From NCBI GenBank assembly GCA_934757945.1, contig CAKVLT010000035.1:1-18085 (forward strand): 18,085 bases of DNA, given 5' to 3'. The DNA is from an uncultured Bulleidia sp. Its GTDB lineage: Bacteria; Bacillota_I; Bacilli_A; Erysipelotrichales; Erysipelotrichaceae. The notes under the pieces are model-generated. The model was not told the DNA's origin and ran no database searches. It saw nothing but the letters and a program-made list of their open reading frames with translations. Positions 14,250 through 18,085 of this stretch are shown here, one piece after another (the first letter of the stretch is position 1; the number at the start of each line of letters is the position of its first letter). The translations under genes were made by a program, and so were the position numbers.

Positions 14250-16731
14250 AAAGTGGTTTGCATGTCTGATGAGTGCTTTACTGATAACACAGGTTTATGG
14301 AAAAGAAACATTGTCAAAGCATACATACACGTTGCAGGTGGAATGCAAGGACAGAGATGTACAGGGGTTACAGCTGGATATTTATGATAAGAACGATAAT
14401 AAAGTGACATCAGTGGAAGTGAACAGCGAAGGGAAAGCCTTAGCAGAGCTTGAAGAAGATATCTATACTGTACGAAGTGATCCTGCTTTTCAGGGTATAT
14501 TACCTTATGAAAACACATTGAAAAAGGAGGGGGATATCCTGCAGCTTGAGGCCATTCATATAGTGGTTACCAGTGAAATACCAATGACTTATGTCTTACA
14601 GGAAGAGGAAACAAAAGAAACCATGATAATAGATATTGAAAATGAAGAAGATATAGGAAGGTATGCAGTGTATGGTAAATCCTATACTCTGTATCAGAAA
14701 GAACCTGCAGAAGGGTATGCTCAGCATTCTCCGGTTACATTTACAGTGGGAAAAGAAAAAACAGATATCCATTTTGCCTATGTTCACGGATATCCTGTAA
14801 CACTTGAAAGTGAGGTATTGGCAAAAGCAATAGTGTATAAGGACAAGGATTGTAAAGAACCTCTTGTCAATCATCTGGGTAAACCTATGTGTATTACCTC
14901 AAATGAGAGCATATATCTTCCTCCCGGCACATACTGTTACAGATATGAAGATATAGATTCTCACTACTATGCCATAGAAGATGTCTTTTCTTTGGAAGTG
15001 AAAGACGATAAGGTAACCATACAGCCGGATTTCATACAGGTAACGAAATCTATCCTGTCTGATACCTTGTTGCCGTATACCTTTACTTTAACAAAAGGAA
15101 ACGGAGATGTGGTGGAACAGTGGGTGAATGATGGTCAGACAAAACAGATGGTATTGGAAAGAGATACGGAATACACATTGAAAAGTGATGCTGTGGAAGG
15201 AGGGTATGCCATTTTACCTGTCAGCTTCTTTACTTCACTTTACAAAGAGGACAGTTTACCGATAGAGATAAAAGGTCTTCCTTTTTCTGTCTTTCTTGAA
15301 GTGAGAGATGCTTTTACAAACCATTGCATAGAAGGCGTGGAGGTACAGATGTATGACATTACACAGGATGCTTATGCCACATATCTGTCTTCAAAGAATC
15401 CTTTGAGTGTACAGGGAATCTTTTCTCAGGATGAAGTCAGTTTTGAAATACCTTCTGTTCCTGCAGGGTATCTGCCTTCTTTTGAAAAGATTACCATGAA
15501 TATCGATGGTCAAAGCACATACACGGTATGTCTGACATTACAGCCTTATGTGGAAATCTATGTACCTCTTCCTGAAGATACCAGAGACTTTATGTATGGC
15601 TTGTATATGGACAGTGCCTGTTCATCTATAGCAAAAGATATTGAAGGGAATCCTGTATGGTTTCACTCTTTAAATCAAAGAGCCAATGTGGTTAATGGTA
15701 CCTATTATTTAAAACAGACTCAGAAGGAAAAGAATTACTATACAGATACGCAGGTATATACCATAGAAACTGACAGTGGTGTTCAACCTTCAATACAGGT
15801 AGAACCTGTATTGAAAAAGTGCCTGATTTCTGCTTCTGTTAAAGATTACGATACAGGTCAATGTATGCCAGAGGTGAAAATAGAGCTGAAAGAAGAATCT
15901 GGTAAAGTCATAGATACATGGTATGGTACACAGGAAAAACAGATTGCAGTAGAACCAGGCGTTACTTATATTCTTGAACAGGTAAATACACTGGACCATT
16001 ACTCGTATGCTACACCTATGCGTATACGTGTGGAAGATCTGCCTTCTGATATGATGTACTATGCATTACATGTACGCAGATATTTTCAGGTTTCCATGCG
16101 TCTTGAAGAAGGAATGGAATATCAGCTGTATCATGATGAAGAAAGAAAGGAAGCTGTAAAGGATATAGAAGGAAATCCTGTAATATTTCACGCCGATAAC
16201 ATTTATCCTCTGAGACAGGGGCAGTATTGTCTGTTTCAGACGCAATCCAGTTCCAGATATTTCAGAAAAAACGATTTTGTTTCAGTGTACATCGATAAAG
16301 ACATGGAAATACATGATGTGCCTCAAAGTGCCGGCGTGATTTTAGAAGTGGTAGATGATTTTTCGCATCAGATAGAGGGAACCATCTGGGCTCTGTATGA
16401 TGAAGAACATAGAAAACTATTAGAGACAGGGGAGACAGGTAAAACCACTATTTCTTATCCTTTTGTGGAATGCGGCAAAACGTATACACTGCAAAATGTT
16501 CGAATGATACCGGGTATGCAGGCTGTACAGGAGGTATACACTTTTACTGTTCCTGAAACTGCGATAGAAATACCGCTGATTACGTTACAGATCAGAAAAG
16601 AAAACAAAGTTATGGAGATAGCGGAAGTAAAGGAAAGGACATATTCCGGGTATGCAACGGCAACAGGAATATGTGTGGGAATAGTCACGGGAATCTTTAT
16701 TTTCTTCAGAACATTAAAGAATAGATTTTGA
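14242..16731 (+). CDS. Large membrane-anchored surface protein with prealbumin-like repeat modules
   Basis: 829 residues. A short hydrophobic N-terminus (WFACLMSALLITQVYG, 5-20) can serve as a signal peptide. A C-terminal membrane span (about 802-822) ends in RTLKNRF, giving a single-pass anchor with the bulk outside; no LPxTG sorting motif is present. Between them lie about nine or ten beta-rich modules of 75-90 residues resembling SpaA/Cna-B-type folds. One type recurs three times: Y(K/M/H)D...N(H/x)xGxP with PPGTYCYR (198-255), KDIEGNPVWFHS with NGTYYLKQTQ (453-512), KDIEGNPVIFHA with QGQYCLFQTQ (628-690). The others look like VxVKDxxTxxxxxxVxIxL...GxTYxLxQ. AGAGG lies 5 bases before ATG 14242. 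Likely role adhesion or envelope structure (inference). Confidence 0.75.
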   Translation: MLEKWFACLMSALLITQVYGKETLSKHTYTLQVECKDRDVQGLQLDIYDKNDNKVTSVEVNSEGKALAELEEDIYTVRSDPAFQGILPYENTLKKEGDILQLEAIHIVVTSEIPMTYVLQEEETKETMIIDIENEEDIGRYAVYGKSYTLYQKEPAEGYAQHSPVTFTVGKEKTDIHFAYVHGYPVTLESEVLAKAIVYKDKDCKEPLVNHLGKPMCITSNESIYLPPGTYCYRYEDIDSHYYAIEDVFSLEVKDDKVTIQPDFIQVTKSILSDTLLPYTFTLTKGNGDVVEQWVNDGQTKQMVLERDTEYTLKSDAVEGGYAILPVSFFTSLYKEDSLPIEIKGLPFSVFLEVRDAFTNHCIEGVEVQMYDITQDAYATYLSSKNPLSVQGIFSQDEVSFEIPSVPAGYLPSFEKITMNIDGQSTYTVCLTLQPYVEIYVPLPEDTRDFMYGLYMDSACSSIAKDIEGNPVWFHSLNQRANVVNGTYYLKQTQKEKNYYTDTQVYTIETDSGVQPSIQVEPVLKKCLISASVKDYDTGQCMPEVKIELKEESGKVIDTWYGTQEKQIAVEPGVTYILEQVNTLDHYSYATPMRIRVEDLPSDMMYYALHVRRYFQVSMRLEEGMEYQLYHDEERKEAVKDIEGNPVIFHADNIYPLRQGQYCLFQTQSSSRYFRKNDFVSVYIDKDMEIHDVPQSAGVILEVVDDFSHQIEGTIWALYDEEHRKLLETGETGKTTISYPFVECGKTYTLQNVRMIPGMQAVQEVYTFTVPETAIEIPLITLQIRKENKVMEIAEVKERTYSGYATATGICVGIVTGIFIFFRTLKNRF
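15636..16192 (+). repeat. Two closest surface-protein modules (internal repeat)
   Basis: The segment beginning GATATTGAAGGGAATCCTGT near 15636 recurs as GATATAGAAGGAAATCCTGT near 16161, about 525 bases (175 codons) on. This corresponds to KDIEGNPV(W/I)FH in both. A weaker third copy is near 14868. Confidence 0.7.
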
Positions 16732-16758
16732 ATCCGACTTTGATTACAATGTAGTCAT

Positions 16759-17403
16759 ATGGATCAGATGATTACAATATTTGAAATTATTGGGACGATT
16801 GCTTTTGCAATCAGTGGAGCTATCACTGCTTTGAAAGCGGGAATGGATATTTTTGGTGTCATTATTTTGGGCGTGTTTACCGCTACTGCAGGAGGCGTAT
16901 TAAGAGATGTGGTATTAGGGCATTGCCCTCCTGAGGCGTTTATCCATCCACGCTATGTATTTGCTTCTGCAATTACCGCATGTATTGTGTTTTCTATTAT
17001 TGCAAGACAATCCAAACACCCGACCAACGAGCAAAGTGAATTCAGAAGACTGAGTCTTTTGTTTGGAGATTCCATAGGTCTTGGAGTATTTACAGTGCTT
17101 GGGATGAATCAGGCAATTAAGCTGTATGGTGTGGATAATGGCTTTCTCATTGTTTTTTCTGGTGTGATTACCGGGGTAGGCGGGGGAGTTTTAAGAGATG
17201 TGATGATTCATGAACTGCCGGCAATCTTCAGAAAACATATTTACGCTCTGGCTTCTATTGCAGGAGCGTTGATTGCTTTGCCCTTATTCCGTATGCATGA
17301 AACCAAACTGGCGATATATATGGGTTCTTTTGTGGTTTTATGTATTCGACTGATGGCTTCTCATTACAAGTGGAGTTTACCAAAAGTTGTCAAAGAGGAT
17401 TAA
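16759..17403 (+). CDS. TRIC/UPF0126-type trimeric cation channel family membrane protein
   Basis: 214 residues made of two homologous halves, each with three hydrophobic helices and a signature loop: GGVLRDVVLG (45-54) and GGGVLRDVMI (141-150). A seventh hydrophobic helix near 181-200 precedes a basic tail. This is the UPF0126 (YadS/YvgT-like) family, whose prokaryotic members have been shown structurally to be relatives of TRIC potassium channels. It sits in the cytoplasmic membrane. Start is taken at 16759; ATG at 16768 is also possible, and neither has a clear ribosome site. It follows the surface protein by 27 bases and may be read through from it. A substrate or physiological role cannot be read from the sequence. 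Confidence 0.9.
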   Translation: MDQMITIFEIIGTIAFAISGAITALKAGMDIFGVIILGVFTATAGGVLRDVVLGHCPPEAFIHPRYVFASAITACIVFSIIARQSKHPTNEQSEFRRLSLLFGDSIGLGVFTVLGMNQAIKLYGVDNGFLIVFSGVITGVGGGVLRDVMIHELPAIFRKHIYALASIAGALIALPLFRMHETKLAIYMGSFVVLCIRLMASHYKWSLPKVVKED

Positions 17404-17430
17404 AAAAATGTGCTTTATGCACATTTTTTT
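17402..17430. terminator. Bidirectional terminator between TRIC-type gene and pfkA
   Basis: A perfect 12-bp stem (17402-17413 with 17419-17430), AAAAAAATGTGC against GCACATTTTTTT, around TTTAT. A/T tracts on both sides let it work for both convergent genes. Confidence 0.85.
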
Positions 17431-17432
17431 AA

Positions 17433-18085
17433 TTACTCATCACCAAAGGAGATACCCATGAATTTCGCTTCCTGAATGATAGGAGCTTTAGGGTCAACCG
17501 TCTTTAGTTTTCCGGCTACTTCTTTCAGAGGAACAGTGATCATTTCTCTGTTTTTATACGCTACCATAACACCGTATTTTTTCTTCAGAATCAATTTTGC
17601 GGCTTCGGCACCAAGTCTTGAAGAGAAGACTCTGTCATAGGCAACAGGAGCTCCGCCTCTCTGGATGTGCCCTGGAACAGTGACACGCACTTCTCTGCCT
17701 GTTTTCTTTGTAATCTGGTCTGCCAGCTCATAAGAAACAGAAGGGAAGGTATATTTTTCGAGTTTCTTTTTATATTCTTTTTTAGTCAGCTTGGCATCCT
17801 GTTTGGAAATGGCACCTTCAGCTACGGCAATGATTGTGAAACGTTTTCCCTGTTTATCACGATTTTCAATGACATCTACAATATTGTTGATATCATAAGG
17901 AATTTCAGGAAGCAGGATAATGTCAGCTCCACCGGCTATGCCTGCATTTAATGGTAACCAGCCAACTTTATGACCCATGACTTCTACGATAAATACACGA
18001 CCATGGCTGGAAGCTGTGGTATGAATTTCATCAATACATCTTGTGGCAATATCTACTGCAGACTGGAACCCGAAGGTCATGTCCG
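17433..18085 (-). CDS. pfkA: 6-phosphofructokinase, C-terminal part (N-terminus outside window)
   Basis: The frame runs off the right edge, so about the first 140-150 residues are missing. The visible part reads DMTFGFQSAVDIATRCIDEIHTTASSH, then VEVMGHKVGW with the substrate-contacting Met-Gly, AGIAGGADIILLPEIPYD, AVAEGA, and VPGHIQRGGAPVAYDRVFSSRLG with the phosphate-binding Arg. TFGFQ and HKVGWLPL are those of the longer, non-E. coli type PFK group, which includes both ATP and pyrophosphate users. The loop residues that decide the phosphoryl donor (GGDGT/GGDDT, PKTIDND region) are outside the window, so the donor is open. It phosphorylates fructose 6-phosphate in glycolysis. A shared terminator follows the stop. 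Confidence 0.92.
   Translation of the reverse strand, partial: DMTFGFQSAVDIATRCIDEIHTTASSHGRVFIVEVMGHKVGWLPLNAGIAGGADIILLPEIPYDINNIVDVIENRDKQGKRFTIIAVAEGAISKQDAKLTKKEYKKKLEKYTFPSVSYELADQITKKTGREVRVTVPGHIQRGGAPVAYDRVFSSRLGAEAAKLILKKKYGVMVAYKNREMITVPLKEVAGKLKTVDPKAPIIQEAKFMGISFGDE

Noticed and set aside
1..18085. Insertion sequences, CRISPR arrays, tRNA or rRNA genes
   Set aside because: I saw no transposase-like frame, no spaced direct repeats, and no tRNA-like cloverleaf or rRNA sequence; the apparent small frames on opposite strands are shadows of the genes listed.

Overview
The window comes from a low-GC Gram-positive anaerobe. Evidence for this includes a ptb-buk butyrate branch, a T-box riboswitch in front of asparagine synthase, strong AGGAGG-type ribosome binding sites, intrinsic terminators, and a cell-surface protein built of prealbumin-like modules. 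The gene set and protein flavour suggest Bacillota of the Erysipelotrichia/Coprobacillus kind, but I cannot fix genus or species. TAA, TAG and TGA are all used as normal stops, so the standard bacterial code applies.

Layout, left to right. (1) 1-1879: the 3' part of a dihydrofolate reductase gene overlaps a family 1 glycoside hydrolase (6-phospho-beta-glucosidase) gene that is broken by two in-frame nonsense codons; a strong terminator follows. (2) 1888-3961: phosphate butyryltransferase and butyrate kinase on the minus strand. They are transcribed away from coaD, and the shared intergenic region holds a Rex-like operator candidate and a separate 22-bp inverted repeat. (3) 4060-6531: coaD with its terminator, a lactonase-family beta-propeller protein, and a TIM-barrel-type gene wrecked by three frameshifts. 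(4) 6591-9565: a T-box leader whose acceptor-binding bulge fits tRNA-Asn, then asnB and a co-transcribed alkaline-phosphatase-superfamily hydrolase. (5) 9649-11534: two adjacent PfkB-type sugar kinases (1-phosphofructokinase-like and fructokinase-like). (6) 11548-13783, minus strand: a DUF1846 protein translationally coupled to a small protein carrying an apparent R-S-E ADP-ribosyltransferase triad. (7) 13884-16731, plus strand, divergent from (6): a small helical protein overlapping a large membrane-anchored repeat surface protein. (8) 16759-18085: a TRIC/UPF0126-type membrane protein converging on the 3' part of a 6-phosphofructokinase gene across a shared terminator.

Functionally the region joins fermentative energy metabolism (sugar kinases, PFK, butyryl-CoA to butyrate with ATP gain), cofactor synthesis (DHFR, CoA) and asparagine synthesis. 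Two clearly decayed genes among otherwise intact housekeeping genes point to ongoing gene loss. The least explained part is 11.5-16.7 kb: the ADP-ribosyltransferase-like protein next to DUF1846, and the divergent pair of helical and surface-repeat proteins.
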